Both the position numbers and the translations under genes were made by a program. Positions 46,440-55,485 of a stretch of DNA of 64,000 nt are shown in pieces; within the stretch, counting starts at the first letter, position 1; the number at the start of each line of letters is the position of its first letter. The DNA is from Acidobacteriota bacterium (GTDB lineage: Bacteria > Acidobacteriota > Blastocatellia > UBA7656). Location: positions 1-64,000 of the forward strand of contig JBBPIG010000015.1 in NCBI GenBank assembly GCA_038040445.1, read 5' to 3'. The notes beneath the pieces were generated by a model that was not told the origin of the DNA, did not search any database, and saw only the letters and a list, made by a program, of their open reading frames with translations.

Positions 46440-46578
46440 GGCAAATTGCAGATTTCAGATTTCAGATTTCAGATTTGAGTGTAATTTTGAAAGCTGAAAT
46501 AAGCTGAGATTTGAAATCTGAAATCTGCAAATCTGAAATCTGCAATCCGCGATTTGCAATTCTCAATTTCTCAATTCT
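46440..46578. repeat. Heptamer-phased inverted array, locus G
   Basis: About twenty consecutive heptamers can be laid out, from GCAAATT GCAGATT TCAGATT TCAGATT TCAGATT on the left to CTGAAAT CTGCAAA TCTGAAA TCTGCAA on the right, forming complementary arms. It fills the spacer between the moxR and DUF58 genes. Confidence 0.88.
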
Positions 46579-46610
46579 GAGTGAAGCTGGCCGGCACCCG
46601 TTATGGTCCT

Positions 46611-47585
46611 ATGACAACAAGGCTTCTTGATCCCACCTTTCTGAGAAAGCTCGAACGCCTGCGCATACAAGCGCGGCGCGCGTTTCCGGGAACCATGCGC
46701 GGCGAACGCCGGTCTACTCGTCGAGGCGTCTCCGTTGAGTTCAGAGACTTCAGAAAGTACGAAGCCGGCGATGATTTCCGCCACGTCGACTGGAGCATCT
46801 TCGCGCGACTCGAACGGCTGATGCTCCGTCAGTTTGTCGAAGAAGAAGACGTGAGGATCGACATACTGATCGACCAGAGCCGCTCGATGCACTTCGGGCA
46901 GCCGATGACCAAGTTCAACTTCGCGAGAAGGGCAGCGGCGGCGCTGGCGTTCCTCGCCGTTAGCAGCCTTGATCGCGTCGGCGTAGCGACTTTCGATTCC
47001 ACGCTGAGAGCACGCATCCGAGCGTTAAGGGGCCGCGGCCACCTTCACTCGGTGCTCTCGTTTCTCGAAGGGCTATCGGCCGGACCAGAAGCAAAACCGA
47101 GCGCTGCCGAGCCGGCAGAAAACGGAGTACAGGGCGCACACGAAGCTAGCGTCGACGTCGTGAGTAGCGCTGAAGCGGTTACCAATTTGAGCGCCGTTGT
47201 CAGAAGCTATCAGAGATCGAATCGTCGCCCCGGCGTCCTTTTTGTGATTTCTGATTTTCTAGATCCCGGCGATTTTCGAATCGAGATGAAGTTGCTGGCC
47301 CAACGAGGCTTCGACCTGAACCTGATTCAAGTCCTTGCGCCCGACGAGATGCAGCCACACATCAAGGGCGATCTGATGCTTGTGGATTCAGAGAGCAGCC
47401 AGGGCCGGGAGATCACCGTCAATGAGCGCTTGCTGGCTGCCTATCGATCCACGCTTTCCGCCTACACTACTTCGCTTGAATCATTTTGCCGCGCAACGGG
47501 CATCGGCTACACGATGGTTACTGCCGATGTTTCTTTTGAAGACCTGCTGTTGAAGCGGCTGGTCGAAGGCAGAATGGCTGAATGA
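46611..47585 (+). CDS. DUF58 domain protein (vWA-like)
   Basis: A 324-residue protein. It starts with LLDPTFLRKLERLRIQARRA and has the DUF58 core GVSVEFRDFRKYEAGDDFRHVDWSIFARL, then a vWA-like MIDAS segment IDQSRSMHFGQP. A variable insert (about 155-190) precedes the end of the domain. It normally works with MoxR. ATG 46611 is preferred to an in-frame GTG at 46581 since the family usually begins near LLDP. No ribosome site is clear for either. Confidence 0.85.
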   Translation: MTTRLLDPTFLRKLERLRIQARRAFPGTMRGERRSTRRGVSVEFRDFRKYEAGDDFRHVDWSIFARLERLMLRQFVEEEDVRIDILIDQSRSMHFGQPMTKFNFARRAAAALAFLAVSSLDRVGVATFDSTLRARIRALRGRGHLHSVLSFLEGLSAGPEAKPSAAEPAENGVQGAHEASVDVVSSAEAVTNLSAVVRSYQRSNRRPGVLFVISDFLDPGDFRIEMKLLAQRGFDLNLIQVLAPDEMQPHIKGDLMLVDSESSQGREITVNERLLAAYRSTLSAYTTSLESFCRATGIGYTMVTADVSFEDLLLKRLVEGRMAE

Positions 47586-47927
47586 CAACCGCTGTAAGCA
47601 AGTTTATCTTGACCCTTAACAAAACGGTCGAGTAACATCGATGCAGGCTGAGGGTCACTGCAAAGTTAGTGATGATTTGCTAATTTTTTACCAATGCTAA
47701 CGCAACGGGGGCCATTGACAGCACTGGCAGGCGCGATGCCCCGCATTGATCGGGGATGTCAAATGCCGGAGCCTGGGTCACCCACCTGTTTTAAGACAGG
47801 TTCAAAGTTAGCGAGTCACACGGCCGCGCGGTACCCTCTAGCGTCCTTTCGATTACCCACGAAACTACCGCGACTTTGATTATCCCGCGATCATTCTCAT
47901 AATAGAGACCGGAGCAACTAGCTGACT
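47586..47927. other. Spacer between DUF58 gene and ftsY
   Basis: About 340 bases with small hairpins (CCCCG...CGGGG near 47742 and ACCTGT...ACAGGT near 47791). No gene or known RNA family is recognised; a terminator for the upstream cluster and the ftsY promoter should lie here. Confidence 0.35.
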
Positions 47928-48980
47928 ATGGCGTTTTGGAAGCGAAAGAAAGAACCCGAATTCATATCTCTCGGGCTGAACCGCGCGGCCACGGCCGAGG
48001 AAGAAGCGATCGCCGCGCGGCGAGACGAAGGTCCTGAGCCTGAGTTTATCGAGAAGTTCAAAGAAGCAGTTGCATCGACACGCGAGAACCTCGCCGATCG
48101 AATCGATTCGGTGATCGGCGGGCGGCGCGAGATCGACGCGACTGTGCTGGATGAGCTGGAAGAAGTGCTGATCGGCGCCGACATTGGCGCGCAGACTTCG
48201 CTCGGGATAATCGAAAAGGCCCGCCAGCAAATCAATCGCAAACAACTCAATGATGTTGACGAGTTGAAGCGGCTCATCAAATCGGAGTTGAGGGACATCC
48301 TCGATACGGCGGAACGGAATCGCCAGCGTGGCACCGTTGCGTCCGAGACCGAAGTGCCGCTCGATATCAAGCCTTACATCATGATGATCGTCGGCGTTAA
48401 TGGTGTCGGAAAGACGACGACTATCGGCAAGCTGGCGCATCGCATCAGGATCGAAGGCAACGAGGTGTTGATCTGCGCGGCCGATACGTTTCGCGCCGCG
48501 GCCAACGACCAGCTCGCGATCTGGGCCGAGCGGTCGGGCGTGCCGCTCATTCAGCAGAAACCGGGAACCGATCCTTCAGCGGTGCTATTCGATGCGATTC
48601 ACGCGGCTAAGGCACGCAACGTTGATGTGCTGATCATCGACACCGCAGGGCGGCTGCACACGAAGACAAACCTGATGTTGGAGCTCGAGAAGATGCGGCG
48701 CATCGCGGGCCGCGAAGTCGAGGGCGCGCCTCATGAAGTGTTGCTGATAATGGACGCGGTCACCGGGCAGAACGGTTTGGAGCAAGCTCGCCAGTTCACA
48801 AAAGCAGTTCCGGTGACCGGTCTGGTGTTGACCAAGCTCGATGGGACTGCGAAGGGCGGGATCGTCATTGCGATAGCGAAGGAGCTTGGGATTCCGATTC
48901 GCTATGTTGGAGTCGGCGAGCAGTTGAACGATCTGATCGAGTTCTCGCCTGAGGCTTACATCAACGGGTTGTTTGCTTGA
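47928..48980 (+). CDS. ftsY: FtsY, signal recognition particle receptor
   Basis: A 350-residue SRP GTPase receptor that brings ribosome-nascent chain complexes to the inner membrane. Residues about 20-110 form the acidic/helical N domain. The G domain has G1 [27 protein letters not shown]3 [10 protein letters not shown]4 [10 protein letters not shown] and the closing [17 protein letters not shown]. The length and motifs are standard. No neighbouring SRP gene is present. Confidence 0.95.
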   Translation: MAFWKRKKEPEFISLGLNRAATAEEEAIAARRDEGPEPEFIEKFKEAVASTRENLADRIDSVIGGRREIDATVLDELEEVLIGADIGAQTSLGIIEKARQQINRKQLNDVDELKRLIKSELRDILDTAERNRQRGTVASETEVPLDIKPYIMMIVGVNGVGKTTTIGKLAHRIRIEGNEVLICAADTFRAAANDQLAIWAERSGVPLIQQKPGTDPSAVLFDAIHAAKARNVDVLIIDTAGRLHTKTNLMLELEKMRRIAGREVEGAPHEVLLIMDAVTGQNGLEQARQFTKAVPVTGLVLTKLDGTAKGGIVIAIAKELGIPIRYVGVGEQLNDLIEFSPEAYINGLFA

Positions 48981-49102
48981 GCGCGGTACGGGACGTGACC
49001 TCGGTGGTAGCGTAGCAGCTTCTTTTTCTCAGTCAACCGCGGGTTGATATTACCTCCGTTCGGCTCGCCCTGGGCTATAATGTGACCGCTAGGTGGATAG
49101 AC

Positions 49103-49396
49103 GTGAAGAATCGAGCCAAATATGTCTGGGATTACGATCTCGGCCAGGATGAGTTCGATGACATCCTGGCGGGCCGGCGTACGCGCGGACGTCTCGATCG
49201 AGACTGGGCGGCAGTGCGCGTAATCGAGTGGGCCCCATACCAGGAGATGGTTCGGCTCATTGGGTTCCGCGCGCTTGTCAACGAATGGTCGCGTTGGCGG
49301 TCGCGCGTTCGGTCCGAGCAACAACGTCGTGCGATCGATTTTCTGGTCGACTGGCTGCCAAAGCACCATCCGGAGCTGCTGAGCGATGGCCGATAG
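49103..49396 (+). CDS. Putative antitoxin partner of AbiEii-type protein (97 aa)
   Basis: A 97-residue soluble protein (KYVWDYDLGQDEFDDILAG; DRDWAAVRVIEWAPYQEMVRLIG; RAIDFLVDWLPKHHPELL). The next gene, an AbiEii-type nucleotidyltransferase, starts 11 bases before its stop, a toxin-antitoxin-like overlap. A close paralog stands alone at 50846-51142. The short-antitoxin role is inferred from context. GTG 49103 is chosen because AGGTGG lies just upstream and the paralog begins at the same point; a TATAAT box lies at 49076-49081. Confidence 0.7.
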   Translation: MKNRAKYVWDYDLGQDEFDDILAGRRTRGRLDRDWAAVRVIEWAPYQEMVRLIGFRALVNEWSRWRSRVRSEQQRRAIDFLVDWLPKHHPELLSDGR

Positions 49397-50075
49397 CTCC
49401 TTCTACTTCAGCGTTCTATACCCCTTTCAAGATGACGTTCTTCGTCTGCTGAAAGAAGCGAAGACTGGCTTCTATCTGACAGGCGGGACAGCACTCTCGC
49501 GCGGCTACCTGAAGCACCGCTTCTCCGACGATCTGGACCTGTTTGTTAACTTCGATGCTCATTTTGGCGAATGGTCCAACCGCGTTGTCGATACGTTCTG
49601 GCGGCTCGGTGACTGGAAGACAGAGGTGATATTGAGAGAAAAGTACTTCGTGCGCGCGGTGCTGACGCGCGGAGAAGTCACGCTCAAAGTCGAGATGATA
49701 AACGACGTAGGCTCACGAGTCGGCGACGTGCGCGATCACCCGGTCCTCGGACGAGTGGACAGCGCCGAGAAAATTCTGGCAAACAAACTCACTGCTCTGA
49801 TCGGGCGGGAAGAGTCCCGCGATCTTGCCGACGTGTGGGGACTCTGCACGACTCTGGGCCTGTCGATCAACGAAGCGATACTCGGCGCGCAGAGCAAGTC
49901 TTCCGGCATCTACCCTGTTGACCTGGCGCGAAGACTTTGCAGCGCGACCCTTGAGGATTGGGAAGCGGTATCGTGGATCGAGCCTGCTCCCGACGCTGAA
50001 CAGTACCTCTCGGAGCTGCAGTCTTTGGGAGAGCAACTCATCTTGCTAGCCACAGACAGAACCGATGCTGAATAG
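49386..50075 (+). CDS. AbiEii-type nucleotidyltransferase (putative toxin)
   Basis: A 229-residue nucleotidyltransferase-fold protein. The motif is FYLTGGTALSRGYLKHRFSDDLDLF, with the GGT loop and DDLD acidic residues; a further acidic position may lie in the LTLKVEMIND stretch. AbiEii/MenT-like enzymes transfer nucleotides to tRNA or other targets and are held in check by an antitoxin. It overlaps the 97-residue gene upstream by 11 bases, so the two form a putative type IV-like module or abortive-infection pair. Confidence 0.82.
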   Translation: MADSSFYFSVLYPFQDDVLRLLKEAKTGFYLTGGTALSRGYLKHRFSDDLDLFVNFDAHFGEWSNRVVDTFWRLGDWKTEVILREKYFVRAVLTRGEVTLKVEMINDVGSRVGDVRDHPVLGRVDSAEKILANKLTALIGREESRDLADVWGLCTTLGLSINEAILGAQSKSSGIYPVDLARRLCSATLEDWEAVSWIEPAPDAEQYLSELQSLGEQLILLATDRTDAE

Positions 50076-50113
50076 GCCATTCCGACGGCGGCTTTTCACT
50101 ACCCAACAAGGCT

Positions 50114-50806
50114 CTATTGATTGCCGCCGCTCCGCATCTCTCTCAGTCTTTGTTCGCCCAATGGAGCGTCGCCCGCGTCTATCTTGAAGCTCGCTTTCAT
50201 CTCCTGCCAGAACCCGGGCTGATACCTCACGTTGATCAGCGCGATGATGATCATCGCCAGCAGCGCGCCGATCCCCGCCATGGTCATATCCTTTTGCGCG
50301 TCCCACACGTCGCCTTGCGATCCGAGGAATGCAAGGCCAGCCGCCGGATCAATGTTTGCCGCGGCGACCCACTCGATTATTTCGTAGACCGCGGAAAACG
50401 CCAGCGTTACGTCGAAAGGCAGGTAGTAGCCCCAGAAGCCTTTCACACGTGTGACGCGGAGAAAGACTTCGCGAACCGGATATGCCAGCAAGAACCCAAA
50501 CGAAAAGTGAACGAGTCTGTCGTACATGTTTCGGCTCGCGCCCAGCCAGTTCTGCAGTACGTCGCCGAACGGAACCTCGGCGTACGTGTAGTGCGAGCCA
50601 ATGACGTGCAGGATCATGAACAGCGTGATCAGCGTGTACGATACCTTCGACAGTTTGAAGTACCGGCCGGTCAAGACGAGTATCGGAACGAAGATGAAGA
50701 CGAGATAGTTCTCGAGCAACCAGTCGTGACGATAGGATGGATTTATCGCGGCCCAAACCCATACCGCGACGAAGACGAGAAGAAGCACTTTCAGGTATCG
50801 AGTCAT
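50114..50806 (-). CDS. DUF2238 (YjdF-like) membrane protein
   Basis: A 230-residue inner-membrane protein with about six hydrophobic segments and the DUF2238 motifs HVIGSHYTYAEVPFGD, NMYDRLVHFSFGFLLAYP and GDVWDAQKDMTMAGIGALL. Conserved acidic and His residues in these segments suggest a membrane enzyme or metal-binding role, but the function is unknown. Convergent with the nucleotidyltransferase gene. Confidence 0.88.
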   Translation of the reverse strand: MTRYLKVLLLVFVAVWVWAAINPSYRHDWLLENYLVFIFVPILVLTGRYFKLSKVSYTLITLFMILHVIGSHYTYAEVPFGDVLQNWLGASRNMYDRLVHFSFGFLLAYPVREVFLRVTRVKGFWGYYLPFDVTLAFSAVYEIIEWVAAANIDPAAGLAFLGSQGDVWDAQKDMTMAGIGALLAMIIIALINVRYQPGFWQEMKASFKIDAGDAPLGEQRLREMRSGGNQ

Positions 50807-50845
50807 TCAGCACTCTCATTGGTGACTGACTGCTGCTCAGTCTGG

Positions 50846-51142
50846 TTATTGGGCATCAGTCAGCAACTCCGGGTGATGAGTAGGCAACCATTCCACCAGG
50901 AAATCAATGCCGCGGCGTTGTTGTTCAGACCGCACCCTCGAGCGCCAGCGCGGCCACTCCTTGACGAGTTGTGGGAAACCAATCAGCCTGACCATCTCTT
51001 CGTAGGGCGCCCACTCGATGACCCGTACGGCGGCCCAATCGCGGTCCAGACTGCCGCGCGTGTAGCGCCCCGCCAGAATGTCATCGAATTGTTCCTGACT
51101 GATATCGTAGTCCCAAACGTATTTGGCTTTCGTAGGCTCCAT
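50846..51142 (-). CDS. Solitary paralog of the 49103 antitoxin-like protein (98 aa)
   Basis: A 98-residue protein very similar to the product at 49103 over its whole length (KYVWDYDISQEQFDDILAG; RDWAAVRVIEWAPYEEMVRLIG; RGIDFLVEWLPTHHPELL). No nucleotidyltransferase gene accompanies it. It may be a leftover of a duplicated module or an orphan antitoxin able to neutralise the neighbouring toxin. ATG start, with GGTGATTC upstream rather than a strong ribosome site. Confidence 0.75.
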   Translation of the reverse strand: MEPTKAKYVWDYDISQEQFDDILAGRYTRGSLDRDWAAVRVIEWAPYEEMVRLIGFPQLVKEWPRWRSRVRSEQQRRGIDFLVEWLPTHHPELLTDAQ

Positions 51143-51220
51143 GAATCACCGCCGCTGCACAAAGAGCGGCGCCAAGACTGTGTAAGGAACTGGATAGCAC
51201 GTGCAAGCTTCGCAGCGAAT

Positions 51221-51844
51221 CTAGTCGAGGATGCCGTCTAGTCTCAGCACGAAACCTTTGAGCAGAGGATCGCCGGAGATCTCCGATGGACCGTCCAGTA
51301 CTTGAACTTCTGCGCCCATCCGGTAGATGTGAACTTTCCTTTCGCGCGGATCAATCAGCCAGCCCAATTCGGCGCCGTTCTCGATGTATTCCTCCATCTT
51401 CTCTTGGAGATGTCTGAGCCGGTCCGACTTGGAGCGCAACTCCACGACGAAGTCTGGACAGATCGGAGCGAAATCGTTTCTTTGTTCCGCAGACAGAGCG
51501 TCCCACCGTTGGTTGCGAATCCATGAGACATCGGGTGAGCGCTTCGCGCCGTTTGGTAACGTGAATCCAGTTGAAGAGTCGAATCCAACGCCGGTTCTAT
51601 CCCTTTCGACCCAGGACCCAAAACGAGTGGTCAGAGTGAAGTTCCTTTTCCCACTTTCGGAAACGACTGGAAGCATGATCATCATTTCACCCTCGCTGTT
51701 CATCTCGATACGCAGTTCAGGGTATTGCGCACAGTACTCGGCGAACTCCTCATCGCTGAATGGGCGCAACCCAGGCCGGATGATTACTGCTTCCGTGTTT
51801 TCGGGCAACGGAATCGTTGCAACTGAAGCGAAATCGACGTTCAT
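51221..51844 (-). CDS. Uma2 family (DUF820) PD-(D/E)XK-like protein
   Basis: A 207-residue protein of the Uma2 family. Features are the N-terminal PGLRPFSDEEFAEYCAQYPELRIEMNSEGEMM, the acidic core RSPDVSWI and DFVVELRSKSDRLRHLQEKMEEYIENGAELGWLIDP. The D...ELRSK arrangement fits the restriction-endonuclease-like active site. The biological role is unknown; genes of this family multiply in cyanobacteria and other soil bacteria. Confidence 0.87.
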   Translation of the reverse strand: MNVDFASVATIPLPENTEAVIIRPGLRPFSDEEFAEYCAQYPELRIEMNSEGEMMIMLPVVSESGKRNFTLTTRFGSWVERDRTGVGFDSSTGFTLPNGAKRSPDVSWIRNQRWDALSAEQRNDFAPICPDFVVELRSKSDRLRHLQEKMEEYIENGAELGWLIDPRERKVHIYRMGAEVQVLDGPSEISGDPLLKGFVLRLDGILD

Positions 51845-52004
51845 ACCGCTGTGTCTCCTGTCTGAGGCGCAGCATAGCTTGCGGCGTAAGCCTAATCAAG
51901 CGTTTGCCGCCCAAACTTGAAATGGCAGGCGAAGATCCCATTGCCATGTCTCGCTGATCGTGGTACAAATCGACCGATATGGTAAGCAGAGTTGGAGGTG
52001 TCAT

Positions 52005-52253
52005 ATGAGCGCTCTAAGTACACGCCTCACAAAAGGTGGCCGGATTGTCATACCTGCCGAATTCAGGAGACAACTTGGGTTGCAGACAGGCGATGAAGTG
52101 ATCTTGCGCCTGATTGATGGTGAGGTTCGGATTAGAACCAGACGCGAAGCTATTAAGGAAGCTCAGGCAATAGTGCGCAAGCATGTGAAGAAGGGCCGCT
52201 CTTTGGTCGAGGAACTGGGGCGGGAGCGCCGCACGGAGGCTGAACGTGAGTAG
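52005..52253 (+). CDS. AbrB/MazE-type antitoxin
   Basis: An 82-residue protein with an AbrB swapped-hairpin domain (STRLTKGGRIVIPAEFRRQLGLQTGDEVIL) and a C-terminal helix for toxin binding. The overlapping PIN-domain gene (eight bases shared) makes a VapBC-like pair. ATG 52005 is preceded by GGAGGTGTCAT. It would bind its own promoter just upstream. Confidence 0.87.
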   Translation: MSALSTRLTKGGRIVIPAEFRRQLGLQTGDEVILRLIDGEVRIRTRREAIKEAQAIVRKHVKKGRSLVEELGRERRTEAERE

Positions 52254-52629
52254 TTTCGTTCTTGACGCGTCAGCGCTACTTGCGCTTCTCAATGAGGAAG
52301 CCGGGAAGGACGTCGTCGAGGAGGCTATTGGTGATTGCTCGATCAGCGCCGTCAACTACTGCGAAGTGATCGGGAAGCTCATCGATGCGGGCGTTCCAGA
52401 CGACGATGCTCGCCATACGGTTGACTTGCTCAATATCGAGATAGTGAGCTTTGACGCGAAGCTGGCATTTCAGGCGGCGTCGCTACGGCTTGCCACGAGG
52501 AGATTTGGGTTGTCGCTTGGAGATCGGTGTTGCCTCGCCCTCGGGATCGCGCATAAGGCGACCGTCCTAACCTCGGAACGCAACTGGTCGAAACTCAAGA
52601 TCGGCGCAAAGGTAAAGCAGATTCGTTGA
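52246..52629 (+). CDS. vapC: PIN-domain VapC-like toxin
   Basis: A 127-residue ribonuclease-type PIN protein. Acidic residues Asp7 ([11 protein letters not shown]), Glu40 (NYCEV) and the GDRCCLAL Asp are present. The usual fourth position reads TSERNW, with Glu instead of the frequent Asp. GTG start. It overlaps the antitoxin and, at its 3' end, the convergent P450 gene by about 35 bases. Confidence 0.87.
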   Translation: MSSFVLDASALLALLNEEAGKDVVEEAIGDCSISAVNYCEVIGKLIDAGVPDDDARHTVDLLNIEIVSFDAKLAFQAASLRLATRRFGLSLGDRCCLALGIAHKATVLTSERNWSKLKIGAKVKQIR

Positions 52630-54013
52630 CGCGGCTTGAGTAGATAACGCCCTCCTGACGATCTAGTCGCTCTATCCTCTCCGAAAGCACCATACGCATC
52701 CCGTACTTCGGCCGCAGAGTAATCATCGCCTTCGGCTCCACTAGTTGATCCGGAGCCAGTCGCATTTTCCATTGCTGCGCGATGGTCGCGATCAGCAGCG
52801 CGCCTTCCATCCAGGCGAACTGCTCGCCTATGCACACGCGAGGTCCCCCGCCAAATGGGAAGTAAGAAAATTTCGGCCGAGCTTCTCTTGCTTCCGGGAT
52901 CCAACGCTCGGGGTCGAACCTGAAGGGCTCAGGATAGTATCTCGGATCGTGATGCATCACCCACTGGCTCATCAAGACAATTGAGCCGGCCGGCACGACG
53001 TAGCCGCCGACTTCATAGTCATTCAGCACGCGGCGCCCCAGAGTCCACGCCGGCGGATAGAGTCGCATTGATTCCGCAAAGACCATCTCGGTGTAGCGCA
53101 ACCGGGCGACATCATCCGCGGTGGGAAGCTTGCCTGCCAACACTGTATCTATTTCTTCGTGCAGTTTTGCTTCGACTTCAGGATGTTGCGAGAGCAAGTA
53201 CCACGTCCAGGTGAGCGCGTTGGCGGTTGTTTCATGCCCGGCTACAAAAAGCGTCATAGCTTCATCGCGAAGCTGCACGTCGGTCATGCTGCCGCCATCG
53301 CCTTCTTCGTCCTGCGCCAGCAAGAGCATCGAGAGCAAATCGCCCCGATCAACGCCCGCTGCGCGACGCTCGTTGATGATTCGATAGATGGTCGAGTCTA
53401 GCCGTTGTTTTGCTTTGAGCCAGCGAAAATTGCCGGGCAGCGGCAGCTTCTCGAGCAGCCCTCCGAATGGATTCGTTATTCGCTCGAAGAGCTGCATTAC
53501 ATCGGTGAGCGCCGCGCCGATCTCGGGAGCTTCGGCTTCAACATCCGCGTCGAACAGCGTCTTGCCTACGATCCCCAGAGTCAGACGCATCATCTCTTGC
53601 CAGATGTCGAGCGCTTCGCCCGACTTCCAGCGAGTCCGTGTGCGAGCGGCGTAGTCAGTCATCACCGCGGCGTAGCCGTTGATGCGCTGGTGATGAAACG
53701 CCGGTTGCGCGAGCCTTCGCTGGCGACGGTGAAACTCGCCCCCGCTGGTGAGCAAGCTTTCGCCAAGGAACTTCTTGGCCATCTCGAGGCCGCGGCTTTT
53801 GACAAAGTTGCGATTGTTGGTGACCAGCACGTCTTTGATGTAGTCGGGATGGTTGAGCAGGTAGACACTCTGAGGTCCGAACTTCAAATAAACGACGTCT
53901 CCGTATTCTCGCGCCGAATCGAGCAGAAATCTCAGCGGGTCGCGCCGGAACATCGTGAGGTGGCCGATGAAGGGTATTCGCGCGGGGCTCGGCGGATGAG
54001 TAGCGGCTGCCAT
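52595..54013 (-). CDS. Cytochrome P450
   Basis: A 472-residue soluble-type P450. The I-helix [13 protein letters not shown]-helix ExxR in [15 protein letters not shown]-like [15 protein letters not shown] and heme-ligand Cys in [14 protein letters not shown] are all present. A hydrophobic N-terminal anchor is missing, as is usual in bacteria. The substrate is unknown; no redox partner gene is adjacent. The C-terminus after about residue 445 overlaps the PIN gene and may be variable. Confidence 0.92.
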   Translation of the reverse strand: MAAATHPPSPARIPFIGHLTMFRRDPLRFLLDSAREYGDVVYLKFGPQSVYLLNHPDYIKDVLVTNNRNFVKSRGLEMAKKFLGESLLTSGGEFHRRQRRLAQPAFHHQRINGYAAVMTDYAARTRTRWKSGEALDIWQEMMRLTLGIVGKTLFDADVEAEAPEIGAALTDVMQLFERITNPFGGLLEKLPLPGNFRWLKAKQRLDSTIYRIINERRAAGVDRGDLLSMLLLAQDEEGDGGSMTDVQLRDEAMTLFVAGHETTANALTWTWYLLSQHPEVEAKLHEEIDTVLAGKLPTADDVARLRYTEMVFAESMRLYPPAWTLGRRVLNDYEVGGYVVPAGSIVLMSQWVMHHDPRYYPEPFRFDPERWIPEAREARPKFSYFPFGGGPRVCIGEQFAWMEGALLIATIAQQWKMRLAPDQLVEPKAMITLRPKYGMRMVLSERIERLDRQEGVIYSSRVNESALPLRRS

Positions 54014-54091
54014 CTGTAACTCCCAGGGCTCAGGAATCCTGCGTGAGTATTATGCGCAGTTTTTAAAGCTTCTCGCCAATACATTCGAGCT

Positions 54092-55321
54092 TCAAGAGGC
54101 GTAACGACGCTCAACGGTGAGCACGAATATGAGAGTTCCGGCGAGGCCGATTGCACACGCGACGAAGAACGGAATCGTCGGATCGATCTTCCATAAGAAG
54201 CCGCCTATCACCGAAGCCGGCGTGATCGAGAGGCTGCGCGTCAGGTAATAGAGCCCGACCGTGCGCCCGCGGCGAGTAGGATCGGCAAGATCTACAATCA
54301 TTGCTTTGCGCGCGGGCTCGCCAAGCTCTCTAAGCCCTCCGATCACAAAAGCGGCGACCAGCGCAGCGAAGCTCTGAGAGAGGGCAACCGCCAGCGGAAA
54401 GATCGAAAAGCAAATGAACGTCGCGACGACGAACGGCTTGCGTCCATAGCGGTCCGCAAGTTTTGCCGCCGGAAGGTATGCCGCGATTGATGTGGCCATC
54501 TGGATTCCGACAAGCACCCCGAATTGCACCGAAGTCACGCCGATCACGTTCGTCGCGTAAAGGACGACGAACACGCTGACCATTCCTTCACACGTTCGTA
54601 TGAAGATGTCCGATATCAGTAAACGCTTTAGCGCGTGATGCAGAGCGCGGAATTGCGCGAGAAGATTGATCGACCTCACTTCGGCGGCCGCGACTCTCAC
54701 ATTGTACAGCCGCCGCTGTGCGAAGATCGCAGTCAACGCAAGGGCTGCGGTAATCAGCAGCGAGGTCCGAATGCCTCGCAACAGGCCGAGCTTCGCAATC
54801 AGGAGTCCGCCGATCGCAGGCGAAAGCATCACCGGCAGGCGCTTGAGGATCGCCTGAACGGTGAAGCCCATCGCCCGGCGCTCGCGTGGGAGCCGCTCAG
54901 CGATCATTGCGAACATCGCCGGTGAAGCCATGCTCGCCCACGCCATCGAGAATACCAGTCCGGCAAAAACAAATGGCCAGCTTGGACTCAAAGCGTAGAT
55001 CAAGTAACCGGCAGCGGCGAGACCGGCGAACAGAACCAGCGCTCGGCGGCTGCCGATGCGATCAGAAATGGCGCCGCCTGGATACTGATAGATCGCGTCG
55101 AGGAAGTCGCGCGCCGTTCCGAACAGTCCAATGACGGCGGCGCTTGCGCCGAGGACTTCGAGGTATTTCGGCAGGAAGCTTTTCCAGAGCTCTTCTCCGG
55201 CGCCAAGCAGGAAGACGGCGAGCGACATCACCACGACGTTTCGTTCCAACCCAAGCGCGTCGCGCAACCGGCCCACGGGTGTTCTCGCTTGGCCGGGCGA
55301 CTGCCGATTTTCGCTAGTCAT
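54092..55321 (-). CDS. Major facilitator superfamily transporter
   Basis: A 409-residue inner-membrane protein with about 12 hydrophobic segments and MFS signature parts (YQYPGGAISDRIGSRRALVLFAGL; LADRYGRKPFVVATFICF). A possible drug or metabolite exporter; the specificity is not visible. It is 79 bases from the P450 gene on the same strand, so the two may be co-transcribed. Confidence 0.85.
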   Translation of the reverse strand: MTSENRQSPGQARTPVGRLRDALGLERNVVVMSLAVFLLGAGEELWKSFLPKYLEVLGASAAVIGLFGTARDFLDAIYQYPGGAISDRIGSRRALVLFAGLAAAGYLIYALSPSWPFVFAGLVFSMAWASMASPAMFAMIAERLPRERRAMGFTVQAILKRLPVMLSPAIGGLLIAKLGLLRGIRTSLLITAALALTAIFAQRRLYNVRVAAAEVRSINLLAQFRALHHALKRLLISDIFIRTCEGMVSVFVVLYATNVIGVTSVQFGVLVGIQMATSIAAYLPAAKLADRYGRKPFVVATFICFSIFPLAVALSQSFAALVAAFVIGGLRELGEPARKAMIVDLADPTRRGRTVGLYYLTRSLSITPASVIGGFLWKIDPTIPFFVACAIGLAGTLIFVLTVERRYAS

Positions 55322-55485
55322 GAACTAGTGATTATCCACGAAGGACACGAAGGCCACGAGGCAATCTGTGTTTGGTTTGCCTCAGAGGCGAGAGATGCTG
55401 AACTCAAGCCTTCGAGTCGAACAATGATCGGAATCAAGTCCCGCAGGGATTCCTCAGTAAAGCCGCGAGTTAGTCCGCCAGGGAG

